Under the pieces are notes generated by a model. It saw nothing but the letters and a program-made list of their open reading frames with translations. It searched no databases and had not been told where the DNA came from. Both the position numbers and the translations under genes were made by a program. From NCBI RefSeq assembly GCF_900177275.1, contig NZ_FXAG01000012.1, positions 1-64,000 of the forward strand: a stretch of 64,000 nt of DNA, in the 5' to 3' direction. The DNA is from Pseudogulbenkiania subflava DSM 22618. GTDB taxonomy: Bacteria; Pseudomonadota; Gammaproteobacteria; Burkholderiales; Chromobacteriaceae. This document shows positions 1 to 8,348 of this stretch, piece by piece. Numbering within the stretch: position 1 is the stretch's first letter; the number at the start of each line of letters is the position of its first letter.

Positions 1-345
1 TACGTGGCCCATGAACAGACCGTGCGCAAGCAAGAGGTTGAGGTCTTTTTGCAGAGTTTGGCTGAGCGATCCAGTCGTGAGCGGCCGACCTTGCTGATCC
101 TGGATAACGCGCGGATGCACGCCGCCATCAGAGAAGATAAACGTGATGTCTGGTTGCTGGATCATGGGTTTCATCTCTGCTTTCTGCCAGCTTATAGCCC
201 AGAGCTGAACCTGATCGAGCAGCTCTGGAAACAAGCCAAATACCACTGGCGACGATGTAAGACATGGGGTGCCACCGAATTGAAAAGCAAGGTGACCGAC
301 TTGCTGGATAGGGTTGGCACAGAACTCAAATTTAGTTATGCGTGA
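1..345 (+). CDS. IS630-family transposase, C-terminal part (cut by window edge)
   Basis: The reading frame is open from the first base, so only the C-terminal 114 or so residues are present. They show the end of a DDE endonuclease: the LLILDNARMHAA block carries the second acidic residue, and LPAYSPELNLIEQLWKQAK carries the final catalytic glutamate in the form typical of IS630. It would catalyse transposition of its own element, which normally targets TA dinucleotides. The stop overlaps the start of the next frame. The terminal inverted repeat cannot be identified because the left end lies outside the window. Base composition falls sharply just after this gene. Confidence 0.85.
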   Translation, partial: YVAHEQTVRKQEVEVFLQSLAERSSRERPTLLILDNARMHAAIREDKRDVWLLDHGFHLCFLPAYSPELNLIEQLWKQAKYHWRRCKTWGATELKSKVTDLLDRVGTELKFSYA

Positions 346-673
346 TTACTTAGACTTTGTCAAGCGGCTTAGAAAAGTTATAAACCTCAGTGTGACTGAT
401 GAGGGAGTAGTCAGAAAGGTGTCTGATTACTTTAAATCTGAGCTTGGTCGAGCCGCTGCACTTGATCAGCATGTAAATAGACCTGCATATGTTCCCGAAG
501 ATATAAAAAAAGCAGTTCATGCTTATACAGGGAAGCATCCGGATGTAAAGCCTGACCCCGCCACTTGGGACGTAAATCATGCAAAAATTGAGGCGGAGAT
601 TTTAGAGATTTATGGCAATGCTCGCAGAGGAACAGATATGCCATTGAGATTCAAAAAGCTAAAGGCAAAATGA
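338..673 (+). CDS. Hypothetical protein, AT-rich, probably a 3' fragment
   Basis: This is a 111-residue, charged, soluble-looking protein that I do not recognise. It has no signal peptide or membrane segment. The ATG lies inside the last codons of the IS630 transposase, and no ribosome binding site is obvious. The first residues may therefore come from the insertion-sequence end, with the gene truncated by the IS. The frame is much richer in A+T than the window average and is followed one base later by another AT-rich gene in the same direction, which suggests a transferred pair. A toxin/immunity role is possible from this layout, but nothing in the sequence proves it. Confidence 0.5.
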   Translation: MRDYLDFVKRLRKVINLSVTDEGVVRKVSDYFKSELGRAAALDQHVNRPAYVPEDIKKAVHAYTGKHPDVKPDPATWDVNHAKIEAEILEIYGNARRGTDMPLRFKKLKAK

Positions 674-674
674 G

Positions 675-1217
675 ATGAAAAAACTTATCCTTTGTGTTGC
701 GTTGTTGACTGGATTTTCTGTAGTAGTGGGCGCTGAAACCATACCGGATAGCAGCATATTCATAGAAAAAACTAAAATCGCCAATAAACAGATTTCGAAA
801 CTGGCTCATAGAAAATTTAATAGGCAGATATTTATAAAGGATAGTGGAAAGAGCAAGAACCTTCTAGATTTCCTAAATGAAGCATACAACGTTGAGGACT
901 CGATAGAAGATATTGCAAATCAAAAGAATAAGATTCTAAATTTGCAAGTGGCAAGTTATGGCATTGCTGAAACGCCTATAGGAAAAACCTATCACGATGT
1001 AGCAAGCTGCATGTTTATCGACAGAAAAACCGGCTGTATACTTTATAGAGCAAGCGATATTTTATGTGTGGGGCAGTGGGATGGAATAGAGTCATGGAAG
1101 ACTGATGAAGGGGAGATGGTGGATTTTTCTGCCATAAGGAAATCCATTCTTGATCGCACTAATGCGGATACAGACCTGTTAAAGAGAGAAAATTACAGTA
1201 GATGCGAAAAGCAATAG
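675..1217 (+). CDS. Hypothetical exported protein, AT-rich
   Basis: This 180-residue protein has a clear N-terminal signal peptide: two lysines, a hydrophobic stretch of about 14 residues, then a VGA-E junction near residue 20. It is therefore probably periplasmic or secreted. No family is recognised. Two cysteine pairs in the C-terminal half (around CMFIDRKTGC and ILCVG) could form disulfides. It starts one base after the preceding stop, so the two are probably co-transcribed. Low G+C and codon use (many AAA, ATA, TTA codons) differ from every gene to the right of 2 kb, which is a sign of horizontal transfer. Confidence 0.6.
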   Translation: MKKLILCVALLTGFSVVVGAETIPDSSIFIEKTKIANKQISKLAHRKFNRQIFIKDSGKSKNLLDFLNEAYNVEDSIEDIANQKNKILNLQVASYGIAETPIGKTYHDVASCMFIDRKTGCILYRASDILCVGQWDGIESWKTDEGEMVDFSAIRKSILDRTNADTDLLKRENYSRCEKQ

Positions 1218-1717
1218 CAGTGGCAAAGCTCGGCCCAAGTGGCCGTTGGTCCACTTCAAAGCCAAGGATGATCTGAACAAGTCCCATCCTTCCCTGTAAA
1301 CGGCGTTGTTGCAGAAGTCGCCAGACCTGCAGGGTTCTGCGAACTTCGGTAGGCTTGCCGCATGAGCCATCCAGTCCCTGATGATTACTTACGTGCTTGC
1401 TCTTTGAAACCGCCGAAGTAATCCTGGAAGCGCTTCCCACTGAAGAAACCACCGAACGACGGGGAAGCAAGCATGTGCAAGGCCATAACATGCGGCTATA
1501 TGCACACGCAGGGCAAAGTAGCCGCGCCATCCCCTGGGCAAAGGCAGCTCTGTATAACGCTTCCCGATAGAGATCGCCGACACCCCCGGGCCGGCCATCA
1601 GCAAGGCCTCGTCGAGCGAGGCGCAGGCGATTGCCTTATGGGAAGCCATCACCGACACCTTGCGACCACGGCCCAATGGGTTTTGAGGCGGGATGATGCC
1701 GCGGGTCCGGGACGTCC

Positions 1718-1870
1718 ATGAAACCGCTGGTCACGACTACCGCGAAACACAGCGCTCCACCGTGTCCATCCCAGTTCCTGTGTGCCAGCGGCATTCAACC
1801 TGTTTTGGCTCGCGCGCCCACTGGGACAGGTGCAGGGGAAGGCTCAAAAGAGTGCTTCGAGGAGTATTAG
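1718..1870 (+). CDS. Possible small protein, 50 residues
   Basis: The ATG-initiated frame encodes 50 residues starting MKPLVTTTAKHSAPPCP and ending SKECFEEY. The only support is position: its TAG stop falls at the base of a terminator hairpin with a seven-T run. There is no clear ribosome binding site (only CGGGAC about 10 bases upstream) and no recognised family. Three cysteines are present. It may be a genuine small gene or the remnant of one. Confidence 0.25.
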   Translation: MKPLVTTTAKHSAPPCPSQFLCASGIQPVLARAPTGTGAGEGSKECFEEY

Positions 1871-1897
1871 GCGCGGATTCATTCCACGCCTTTTTTT
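1870..1897 (+). terminator. Rho-independent terminator
   Basis: A 7-bp stem with one mismatch (GGCGCGG with CCACGCC) and a 7-base loop is followed by seven T residues on the + strand. It would stop transcription leaving the 1.2-1.87 kb stretch before the converging gene at 1935. Confidence 0.6.
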
Positions 1898-1934
1898 CGT
1901 CCCGCCGCAGGCACACCCGCACCAGCGCGGCACC

Positions 1935-2174
1935 TCAGGACAGCATCAGGCTCAGCCGGCGCGCCTGCTCCAGCGCTTGGTCGCCCTGGCTGCACTCGTC
2001 CTCCCACACCCAGATCCCGTGCACCCGGTCCAGCGTCTCCACCAGCCAGACGCGGCCGCCGCTGCCTAGCGCCACCCGGCGCGCCCGCGCCGGACGGCAA
2101 TAGTTGAACATCACCAGCTCGCTGGTGGTACCGGTCACGGCCTCCGGCTTGGCTTTCGACTCGAACTTGAACAT
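1935..2174 (-). CDS. Hypothetical protein, 79 residues
   Basis: This is a small protein of unknown function beginning MFKFESKAKPEAVTG. The start was chosen because CGGGAG sits six bases before this ATG on the minus strand, while the longer open frame has no such site. The sequence is soluble, has a tryptophan-rich centre (VWLVETL and IWVWEDE) and a helical C-terminus. It reads as a complete small domain rather than a fragment. It lies tail to tail with the terminator at 1870-1897. No function can be assigned. Confidence 0.55.
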   Translation of the reverse strand: MFKFESKAKPEAVTGTTSELVMFNYCRPARARRVALGSGGRVWLVETLDRVHGIWVWEDECSQGDQALEQARRLSLMLS

Positions 2175-2346
2175 GTTGGCTCCCGGAATCTCGATCTGGC
2201 TGGAGACAATGCAATCCTCGTGCCAGATCGGGCATCTTTTGACAGTCGTGGAGCCAACACCTAGCATGAATCCTCAAGCATCGAATCCGCACCAGAACGA
2301 CACGGCTCGAGAGAGCACTGCCGCCCGCCCAGAGGGGACCCCCAGC

Positions 2347-2859
2347 ATGCACATCCGTGACGCACGCCTTGCTGATCTGCCGCAGATTCTCGCCATCTAC
2401 AACGACGTCATCGCCACCTCGACCGCGGTGTACTGCGACCTCCCCAGCACGCTGGAAGAGCGCCAGGCCTGGTTCGAGGGACGGCGTGTGCAGGGCTACC
2501 CGGTGCTGGTGGCGGAATACGGCGAAGAAGTGGTCGGTTTCGCCAGCTTCGGCGACTTTCGCGCCTTTCCCGGTTTCCGCTACACCGTGGAACACAGCGT
2601 GCACATCCACCGCGACCACCGCGGCCGCGGCATCGGCGAGCACCTGCTCTTGGCACTGTTTCCGCGCGCCCTGGCCCTGGGCAAGCACGTCATGGTGGGT
2701 GCCGTGGACGCCGTCAACGCCGGTTCCATCCGGTTTCACGAACGGCTCGGCTTCACCCAGGTCGGCCACATGACGCAGGTCGGCTACAAGTTCGGCCACT
2801 GGCTCGACCTGGTGCTCCTGCAGCGCTACCTCGACGCCCCGGACAGCCCGCGCGACTGA
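2347..2859 (+). CDS. GNAT N-acetyltransferase, phosphinothricin/methionine-sulfone type
   Basis: This is a 170-residue single-domain acetyltransferase that moves acetyl from acetyl-CoA to a small amine. The N-terminus IRDARLADLPQILAIYNDVI and the acetyl-CoA loop HRGRGIGEHLL (about residues 94-104) are typical of the PAT/MnaT (YncA) branch, which acts on phosphinothricin-like or oxidised methionine compounds. The C-terminal HERLGFTQVGHM also fits that branch. The start at 2347 is preceded by AGAGGGGA; an upstream in-frame extension is rejected because it overlaps the preceding promoter region and lacks homology-like sequence. The exact substrate cannot be read from the sequence. Confidence 0.8.
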   Translation: MHIRDARLADLPQILAIYNDVIATSTAVYCDLPSTLEERQAWFEGRRVQGYPVLVAEYGEEVVGFASFGDFRAFPGFRYTVEHSVHIHRDHRGRGIGEHLLLALFPRALALGKHVMVGAVDAVNAGSIRFHERLGFTQVGHMTQVGYKFGHWLDLVLLQRYLDAPDSPRD

Positions 2860-2875
2860 ATCCCTCCCCGCTTGC

Positions 2876-2909
2876 GACGGAAAACCGGACGACCGGCCGG
2901 TTTTCCGTC
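2876..2909. terminator. Strong hairpin between convergent genes
   Basis: There is a perfect 13-bp stem (GACGGAAAACCGG with its complement) and an 8-base loop. It sits between the acetyltransferase and the convergent antiporter gene, so it probably ends both transcripts. The T-run is part of the stem rather than following it. Confidence 0.6.
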
Positions 2910-2923
2910 GGCCTCGCCGTCTT

Positions 2924-3931
2924 TCAGCTCAGCCCGATGGCGAGGTAGACCGCGTACAGCACGCCGTTCAACAGCAGGTGCCACACCCGGATGCGGCCGG
3001 CCAGGTAGCGCAGCCAGCCCGCCGCCAGCAGGGTGATGGCGATGCCGGCGAAGACTTCCTTCTGCGGCGCCCACGGCGTCAGCGCGATGCCGATGGCCGG
3101 CAGCAGCGTGCCCTGGAACACCATGGCGCCGGTGATGTTGCCGAACGCCAGGGTGTCCTTGCGCTTGCGGATCCACAGGATGGAATTGATCTTTTCCGGC
3201 AGCTCGGTGGCGATCGGCACCACCATCAGCGCCAGCAGCAGCGCCGAGATGCCCAGCCGGTGCGAGGCGCGGTCGACATGCTGGATGAAGCCGTCGGCAC
3301 CGTACACCAGCAAGCCCAGCCCCAGCCCCAGTTGCAGCAGGATGGTCAGCCAGTTGGTCGGCAGACCGGCACGCGCCAGGAACATCGCATCGCCCGCCTG
3401 GGTGGCGTGCCCCTCGCCGACCAGCGCCGCCGAGGCCTTCAGCGTGCGCAGGATGTAGAGAAAATACAGCAGCACCAGCACGGCGCTGATGGCGGCGCGC
3501 ACGAAGGGCTGTTCATGCGGCACGAACATCGCCAGCGCCGCCAGGGCAAAGGCGCCGAGAAAGGTATCGAGGTCGCGCTTGAGACCGCTCTTTTCCGGCT
3601 TCAGCGCGCCCTGCACGCCCCGTTTCTGCCAGGCGAACAGCGCCATCAGGCAGGTCGACAGCGTCGACAGCATCAGCGGCGCGCCGAGAATGGCGCCGAC
3701 GCCGATCTCCTCGCTGACCATGACGTCGCCGCTGGCGGTTCCGCCGAAAATCGCCAGCAGCGGCACCAGCGTCTCCGGCATGGCGGTGCCCACCGCGGCG
3801 AACAGCGACCCGGTCACCCCCTCGGAAATCTTCAGCTTCTCGCCCAGATGCTCCAGCGCGTTGGTGAACACCTCCGCCGCCAACAGGATCACCAGCAGCA
3901 TCAGGCCCAGGCCGGCCAGTTCCGACAGCAT
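2924..3931 (-). CDS. Sodium/calcium exchanger-family cation antiporter
   Basis: This is a 335-residue inner-membrane protein with about ten hydrophobic segments in two inverted halves, the CaCA fold. The first half contains GSLFAAVGTAMPETLVPLLAIF, the alpha-1 type repeat with its conserved acidic residue. The second half contains LMVVPIATELPEKINSI and ends in membrane helices. Such proteins exchange Ca2+ or another cation for H+ or Na+. The first half lines up well with prokaryotic exchangers, but the ion is not predictable. The gene stands alone on the minus strand and converges with the upstream acetyltransferase. Confidence 0.75.
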   Translation of the reverse strand: MLSELAGLGLMLLVILLAAEVFTNALEHLGEKLKISEGVTGSLFAAVGTAMPETLVPLLAIFGGTASGDVMVSEEIGVGAILGAPLMLSTLSTCLMALFAWQKRGVQGALKPEKSGLKRDLDTFLGAFALAALAMFVPHEQPFVRAAISAVLVLLYFLYILRTLKASAALVGEGHATQAGDAMFLARAGLPTNWLTILLQLGLGLGLLVYGADGFIQHVDRASHRLGISALLLALMVVPIATELPEKINSILWIRKRKDTLAFGNITGAMVFQGTLLPAIGIALTPWAPQKEVFAGIAITLLAAGWLRYLAGRIRVWHLLLNGVLYAVYLAIGLS

Positions 3932-4250
3932 CGTCCGCGTTCCCCTTTATTCTGCTGCACGTGGCCCCCGCCCCGCTTCGCAGCGCCTTCCCTGCCCGTT
4001 ATAGGCCGGCATGGCGCCACGGGATAGCCGCCCGCGCCGTCGCGATGCCCTGTCCCGCGAGCGTGATGCGCTTGGCGCACACGGCGGCCGATGAGCGCCA
4101 CCCGACGTGGCGCGGCCACGAGATCGACGCACGCCACCGGGGCGGGCCATAAAAAAAGCGCCGCGGTCATCCGCGGCGCTTTCCTGTTTGGTTTTGTTGC
4201 ACTGTCGTTTTGCAGCGCTTACTTGTAGTTTCTCCACTCCTGAGTACGAC
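3932..4250. other. Intergenic stretch between antiporter and pyrI
   Basis: This stretch holds the pyrBI terminator at 4151-4183 and presumably the antiporter promoter. Overlapping open frames in the GC-rich part (3960-4150) have no ribosome binding sites or recognisable products, so I see no gene here. Confidence 0.5.
4151..4183 (-). terminator. Terminator of the pyrBI operon
   Basis: Read on the minus strand, AAAGCGCCGCGG pairs with CCGCGGCGCTTT around a short loop and runs into seven T residues. It lies about 70 bases after the pyrI stop codon. Confidence 0.85.
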
Positions 4251-4709
4251 TTAGCGCACTTCGGCTACGATATCCTTACTAAAGACTTTTTCGCAATACT
4301 TACATTTCATTTTGGTGTCGTTCTTCACGGTTCTGACGTAAAAAAAGCTCATAACCGGCTCTTTATGCGAAATGCAATTGGAGTTGGGGCAGGCGAACAC
4401 GCCTTCGATCTCTTCCGGCAGCTCCAGCTTGTGCTTTTTCACCACCTCGAAGTTGGAGATCACGTTCACCGTGGCCTTGGGCGCGAACAGGGCCAGTTCG
4501 TTGGCCTGCTCCTCGGTGAGCGCGATGTTCTCGACCTTGACCACATCCTTGCTGCCCATATGGCGGCTTTGCAGGTTGAGGCCGACGGTGACGCGCTCGC
4601 CGGTTTCCACCAGCTGGAACAGGCGCAGGATCTTCAGGCCCTGACCGGCCGGGATGTGGTCGATCACGGTGCCCTCTTTCAGGGCTTCTACGTTGCGGGT
4701 GTATTGCAT
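4251..4709 (-). CDS. pyrI: Aspartate carbamoyltransferase regulatory subunit
   Basis: PyrI is the non-catalytic subunit of the ATCase dodecamer; it binds CTP/ATP allosterically and holds the catalytic trimers together through zinc. The 152 residues match the usual length of about 153. The zinc ligands are present as four cysteines at about 107, 112, 136 and 139 (CPNSNC and CKYC). The nucleotide-binding N-terminal half includes [14 protein letters not shown]. The start at 4709 ([10 protein letters not shown]) has GGAAAGGA upstream. The gene follows pyrB after 56 bases, and expression is expected to follow the pyrB attenuator. Confidence 0.95.
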   Translation of the reverse strand: MQYTRNVEALKEGTVIDHIPAGQGLKILRLFQLVETGERVTVGLNLQSRHMGSKDVVKVENIALTEEQANELALFAPKATVNVISNFEVVKKHKLELPEEIEGVFACPNSNCISHKEPVMSFFYVRTVKNDTKMKCKYCEKVFSKDIVAEVR

Positions 4710-4765
4710 CTGGCTATCCTTTCCTGGAAACCGCCGCCCGATCCGGCGCCGGTTCTTGAATCGAC

Positions 4766-5686
4766 TCACACCGTTTCGTTCAGCACCAGCGCCAGCAGCG
4801 CCTGGCGCGCGAACACGCCGTTACGGGCCTGTTCGAAGTAGTAGGCGTGCGGGGTGTCGTCCACCGCCACCTCGATCTCGTCGACGCGCGGCAGCGGGTG
4901 CATCACCTTCATGTTGGGGCGGGCGTGGTTCAGCATCTCGGCCTTGAGAATGTACTGGCCCTGGATCTGCTTGAATTCGGCCTCGTCGAAGCGTTCGCGC
5001 TGGATGCGCGTCATGTACAGGATGTCGACCTGCGGGATCACCTCTTCCAGCGAAGAGGCCAGGGTATAGGAGATGCCACGCTCGTCCAGTTCCTCGCAGA
5101 TGTAATCCGGCATCGCCAGCACTTCCGGCGCCACGAAGTAGAAGTGGCAGTTGAACAGCGACAGCGCCTGCGTCAGCGAGTGCACGGTGCGGCCGTACTT
5201 GAGGTCGCCGACGAAGGCCAGCGCCAGATTCTCCAGCCGGCCCTGCGATTCCTTGATGGTGAACAGGTCGAGCAGGGTCTGCGACGGGTGCTGGTTGGCG
5301 CCGTCGCCGCCGTTGATCACCGGCACCGCCGAGAATTCGCTGGCCAGGCGCGCCGCGCCCTCCTGGGGATGGCGCATCACCACCGCGTCGGTGTAGGAGC
5401 TGATGATGCGGATGGTGTCGGCCAGCGTCTCGCCTTTCTTGGCCGAGGTGTTGGCGCCGTCGGCGAAGCCGATCACGGTGCCGCCCAGGCGCTGGATCGA
5501 GGTCTCGAACGACAGCCGGGTACGGGTGGACGGTTCGAAGAAGCAGCTGGCCACCACCTTGCCGGCGAGCAGGTCATGTCGCGGCGCCGCCTTGAGGCGA
5601 CCGGCGGTTTCCACCACCAGCTCGAGCTCCTCGCGGGTGAAATCGGGGATGGAAATGATGTGCTTCCGGTACAGGGGATTGGCCAT
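4766..5686 (-). CDS. pyrB: Aspartate carbamoyltransferase catalytic subunit
   Basis: PyrB condenses carbamoyl phosphate and aspartate to carbamoyl aspartate, the first committed step of pyrimidine synthesis. The 306 residues start [13 protein letters not shown], very like the Escherichia coli enzyme. The carbamoyl-phosphate loop STRTRLSFE lies at about residues 53-61, and HPSQTLLDL and [10 protein letters not shown] supply further active-site residues. The start at 5686 gives the expected N-terminus; the open frame runs further upstream only through leader sequence. Together with pyrI it makes the class B holoenzyme. An attenuator and leader peptide precede it. Confidence 0.96.
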   Translation of the reverse strand: MANPLYRKHIISIPDFTREELELVVETAGRLKAAPRHDLLAGKVVASCFFEPSTRTRLSFETSIQRLGGTVIGFADGANTSAKKGETLADTIRIISSYTDAVVMRHPQEGAARLASEFSAVPVINGGDGANQHPSQTLLDLFTIKESQGRLENLALAFVGDLKYGRTVHSLTQALSLFNCHFYFVAPEVLAMPDYICEELDERGISYTLASSLEEVIPQVDILYMTRIQRERFDEAEFKQIQGQYILKAEMLNHARPNMKVMHPLPRVDEIEVAVDDTPHAYYFEQARNGVFARQALLALVLNETV

Positions 5687-5781
5687 GGTGCGGGTTCCTC
5701 GCGGTGTGATTCCATTTACAGAGCAAACCTGCCGCTTGCCTGGGCGGGCAGTTTTGCTCTGGAAACGCGATAACGGGTCTC

Positions 5782-5934
5782 TCACAGATAAAAAAAAGCT
5801 CCTGACGGCTCAGGAGCTGTTTTTGACAACACATTTCGTTCGGGTTCCCCGGCTCGCGCCAACGCGTCTTTCCCGCCCTGGCGGGCGGTGGCGGCATCGT
5901 AGAACAGAAAGCGTACGCGGCACATGGGGTTCAT
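5782..5934 (-). CDS. pyrL: Leader peptide of the pyrBI attenuator (50 residues)
   Basis: An ATG frame begins [13 protein letters not shown], runs through the terminator hairpin and ends GAFFYL, its last codons being the terminator U-run itself; the stop lies just beyond it. This is the arrangement of the enterobacterial pyrL leader. There, low UTP slows polymerase so that a coupled ribosome reaches the hairpin and prevents termination. A second ATG three codons in is possible. No strong ribosome binding site is visible. The role is inferred from architecture; translation is not shown by sequence alone. Confidence 0.65.
   Translation of the reverse strand: MNPMCRVRFLFYDAATARQGGKDALARAGEPERNVLSKTAPEPSGAFFYL
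5790..5818 (-). terminator. pyrBI attenuator terminator
   Basis: Read on the minus strand, an 8-bp stem (AGCTCCTG with CAGGAGCT) and a six-base loop are followed by eight T residues. It is located about 100 bases before the pyrB start and inside the leader peptide frame, which is the hallmark of pyrimidine-controlled attenuation. Confidence 0.8.
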
Positions 5935-5951
5935 CCGAATAAAACCGTCGA

Positions 5952-5980
5952 ATTATAAGCCGAAACTGGCCGGCTGATAA
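5952..5980 (-). promoter_or_regulatory. pyrBI sigma-70-type promoter
   Basis: On the minus strand, TTATCA (5980-5975) and a perfect TATAAT (5957-5952) are separated by 17 bases. Transcription would start about 10 bases before the leader peptide ATG. Confidence 0.65.
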
Positions 5981-6028
5981 GCACCCGTTTGGTGCGGCGA
6001 CGGCGCTTCGCCACCGCACCCGGCCCGC

Positions 6029-8107
6029 TCAGAGGCGGAAATTGCCCACCAGTTGCTCGAGGTTGGCCGAAAGCGCGTGCAGCTGCTCCACCGCGGTCGA
6101 GACCTCCTGCACCACCTGGCGGTTGGACTGCGCCATGGCGCTGATCTGCTCGACGTGGCGCGCGATCTCGGCGCTGGCCGAGGACTGCTCGCGCGTGGCG
6201 GCGGCGATGTCGACGATGTTGCCGACCAGTTGCTGGCTGCAGAGGGAGACCTGCTGCATGCTGCCGTCGGCGGCCTGGGCGACACCGACGCTGCTCACCG
6301 CGCGTTCGCGGCTGCCGTCCACCGCGTGCACCGCGTCGCGCGTCTCGCTGCCGATGGCCTCGACGATGCGGCCGATCTCCAGCGTCGCCTCGGCGGTGCG
6401 CCCGGCGAGGTTGCGCACCTCGTCGGCCACCACGGCGAAGCCGCGCCCCTGCTCGCCGGCGCGCGCCGCCTCGATCGCGGCGTTGAGCGCCAGCAGGTTG
6501 GTCTGGTCGGCGATATCGCGGATCACGCGCACGATGCTGCTGACCTCTTCCGAGCGGCTGCCCAGCGCTTCCATGCGCTCGGCCAGCGCGTGCATGTCGC
6601 CGGTCATGGCATGGATCTCGGCCGCCACGCGCTTGACCGTGGCCACGCTCTGGTCGGTGATGGCGCCGGTCTCGCGCGCCAGCGCCTCGGCGCGCCCGGC
6701 CGAATCGGCGATGTGCTGCACGCTGGTGCTGACCTGTTCCACCCCGGCGGCGGTGGCGCTGGCGGTGTCCGACTGCGCCGCCGAGGCCTGCTCGACCTGG
6801 CCAGCCGATGCGGTCAATCGCGCCGCAGCCTCGGCCACCGCGTGGCTCTGCTCGCGCACCCCGACGAACATCCCGTGCAGGCTGTCGATGAAGCGGTTGA
6901 AGGCGGTGGCGGTGCGGCCGATCTCATCGCGATTGGCGATGGCGATGCGCACGGTCAGGTCGCCCTGGCCGGACGCCAGTTGTTCCATGGTCTCGGCCAG
7001 CTGGTTGAGCGGGCGGGTCAGCACGCCGACCACCAGCGCCAGGATGACGATGATGGCAATCAGCGCCACTAGGCCGATCAGGATGGCGCTGTTGCGCAGC
7101 TTGAGCGCCGGCTCGGTGATGGCGGCACTGGGAATACTGACGCCGAGCGACCAGAACTGGCCGGTGTCGCCGATCTTCACCGGGAAGAAGAAATGGGTGA
7201 AACCGTCCGCCTCGAACACGAAGTTCTCACCCTGGCGGATCTGCAGCAGCTTCTCGCCCAGCGCCTCGTCCTTGCCGACCGGCTTGCCCACCTTGGCCTG
7301 ATCGGGGTTGGCCACGTACATGCCACCTTCGGACACCAGCCGCACGTAACCGGTCTGGTTCAGGCGGATGAAGCCATAACGCTGCTGCAACGCGTCGAGC
7401 GCCAGGTCGGTGGCGGAAACGCCGATAAACGTGTCGTCCTGGTCCTTGACCATCGTCACCAGCGAGCTCTCCAGCACCTTCTTGCCCTGCACCTCGTAGA
7501 AGAACGGTTCGGTGATGGTGTCGCGGCCGCGCTGCTTGGGCACGTAGTAGTAATCGCCCCAGCCCGGCTTCTCGTAGTCGGGCTGGTAGCTCCGGGGGTT
7601 GTCCTTGTACTGCGGAAACGCCTTGACCCGCTCGGCGTCCAGCATCACGTCCATCTTGGCGTGGCCGTCGGCGTCGCGCGTCACGTAGGGGGTGTAACGG
7701 CCGGTCGGGTCCTGCTTCGGCCAGTCGAGGCGGTAGGCGTCGTCGCGGCCGTCCATGGCGTTGGGCTCCCACAGCATCCACAGCCCGATGTTCTGCGGCG
7801 AGTGATCGAGCATGTTGACGATCATCGCGTCGACCACCTTGCGCTCGGGCGGCGCCGTCTTCTTCAGCCCCAGCACCGCCTCGGCCAGGTGATGCGGCAG
7901 GGCCATGTTCTGCCCCAGTTCGGCCTCGACCTGACGCGCGTAGCCTTGCGCCTGTTCCGACGCCAGCTGATAACCCTGCTCCAGCGCGCTGTCGTAGCTG
8001 ATCTTGGCGATCAGCCCCACCATCACGGCAAAGCCCAGCGCCACCGACAAGCCGCCGATCAGGGTGATCTTGCGGCTGAGTTTTCCCCATTTCTCTTTCG
8101 TTCTCAT
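6029..8107 (-). CDS. Methyl-accepting chemotaxis protein with dCache sensor
   Basis: This 692-residue transmembrane chemoreceptor signals to CheA/CheW. The order is a short cytoplasmic start, a first membrane helix at about 13-35, a large periplasmic dCache-type ligand domain to about 335 ([22 protein letters not shown]), a second membrane helix at about 338-363, and HAMP ([10 protein letters not shown]) to about 415. The methyl-accepting and signalling coiled coil follows, with the conserved hairpin tip [20 protein letters not shown]. There is no C-terminal CheR-binding pentapeptide. The start has GGGGAAA upstream. The ligand is unknown; dCache receptors often bind amino acids or organic acids. 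Confidence 0.92.
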   Translation of the reverse strand: MRTKEKWGKLSRKITLIGGLSVALGFAVMVGLIAKISYDSALEQGYQLASEQAQGYARQVEAELGQNMALPHHLAEAVLGLKKTAPPERKVVDAMIVNMLDHSPQNIGLWMLWEPNAMDGRDDAYRLDWPKQDPTGRYTPYVTRDADGHAKMDVMLDAERVKAFPQYKDNPRSYQPDYEKPGWGDYYYVPKQRGRDTITEPFFYEVQGKKVLESSLVTMVKDQDDTFIGVSATDLALDALQQRYGFIRLNQTGYVRLVSEGGMYVANPDQAKVGKPVGKDEALGEKLLQIRQGENFVFEADGFTHFFFPVKIGDTGQFWSLGVSIPSAAITEPALKLRNSAILIGLVALIAIIVILALVVGVLTRPLNQLAETMEQLASGQGDLTVRIAIANRDEIGRTATAFNRFIDSLHGMFVGVREQSHAVAEAAARLTASAGQVEQASAAQSDTASATAAGVEQVSTSVQHIADSAGRAEALARETGAITDQSVATVKRVAAEIHAMTGDMHALAERMEALGSRSEEVSSIVRVIRDIADQTNLLALNAAIEAARAGEQGRGFAVVADEVRNLAGRTAEATLEIGRIVEAIGSETRDAVHAVDGSRERAVSSVGVAQAADGSMQQVSLCSQQLVGNIVDIAAATREQSSASAEIARHVEQISAMAQSNRQVVQEVSTAVEQLHALSANLEQLVGNFRL

Positions 8108-8348
8108 GGCTGACGTTTCCCCTGTTTGTGTGGTGGGCCTGTTGCCGGCCCTGTGATCACAGGCTTGCCCCCGGCTCGGCGATTGCCGCAGAATGCAGGC
8201 AAGAAATGCACTTTATTTTCAAGAATTTCTTATCAAACCCGTCGTGGCAGATTAATGATCACGACGCCATTCCCCCGGCGCCGCGATCCTAGTCCCTTAG
8301 CCGCTGTGCCAATAGAATGAAAACGACATACCGCTGCGGTTTTTTGCC

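Larger units (their letters stand above)
1218..1934. other. Gene-poor stretch, probably decayed mobile DNA
   Basis: No convincing gene was found. Open frames exist on both strands but overlap each other, lack ribosome binding sites and resemble no family I know. A segment near 1301 (GGCGTTGTTGCAGAAGTC) resembles the terminal repeat style of IS5-like elements, but no matching second end was seen. Base composition rises from AT-rich to the GC-rich chromosomal norm across the stretch. A small open frame at 1718-1870 followed directly by a terminator is listed separately. Confidence 0.5.

Noticed and set aside
1301-1345. Possible IS5-like terminal repeat
   Set aside because: Only one end-like sequence is visible, with no matching inverse and no transposase nearby.
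1159-1676. Overlapping minus-strand frames in the decayed stretch
   Set aside because: No start signal or recognisable domain; they cross composition boundaries and overlap one another.
2104-2346. N-terminal extension of the acetyltransferase
   Set aside because: It overlaps the divergent gene's upstream region and lacks a ribosome binding site; the ATG at 2347 has one.
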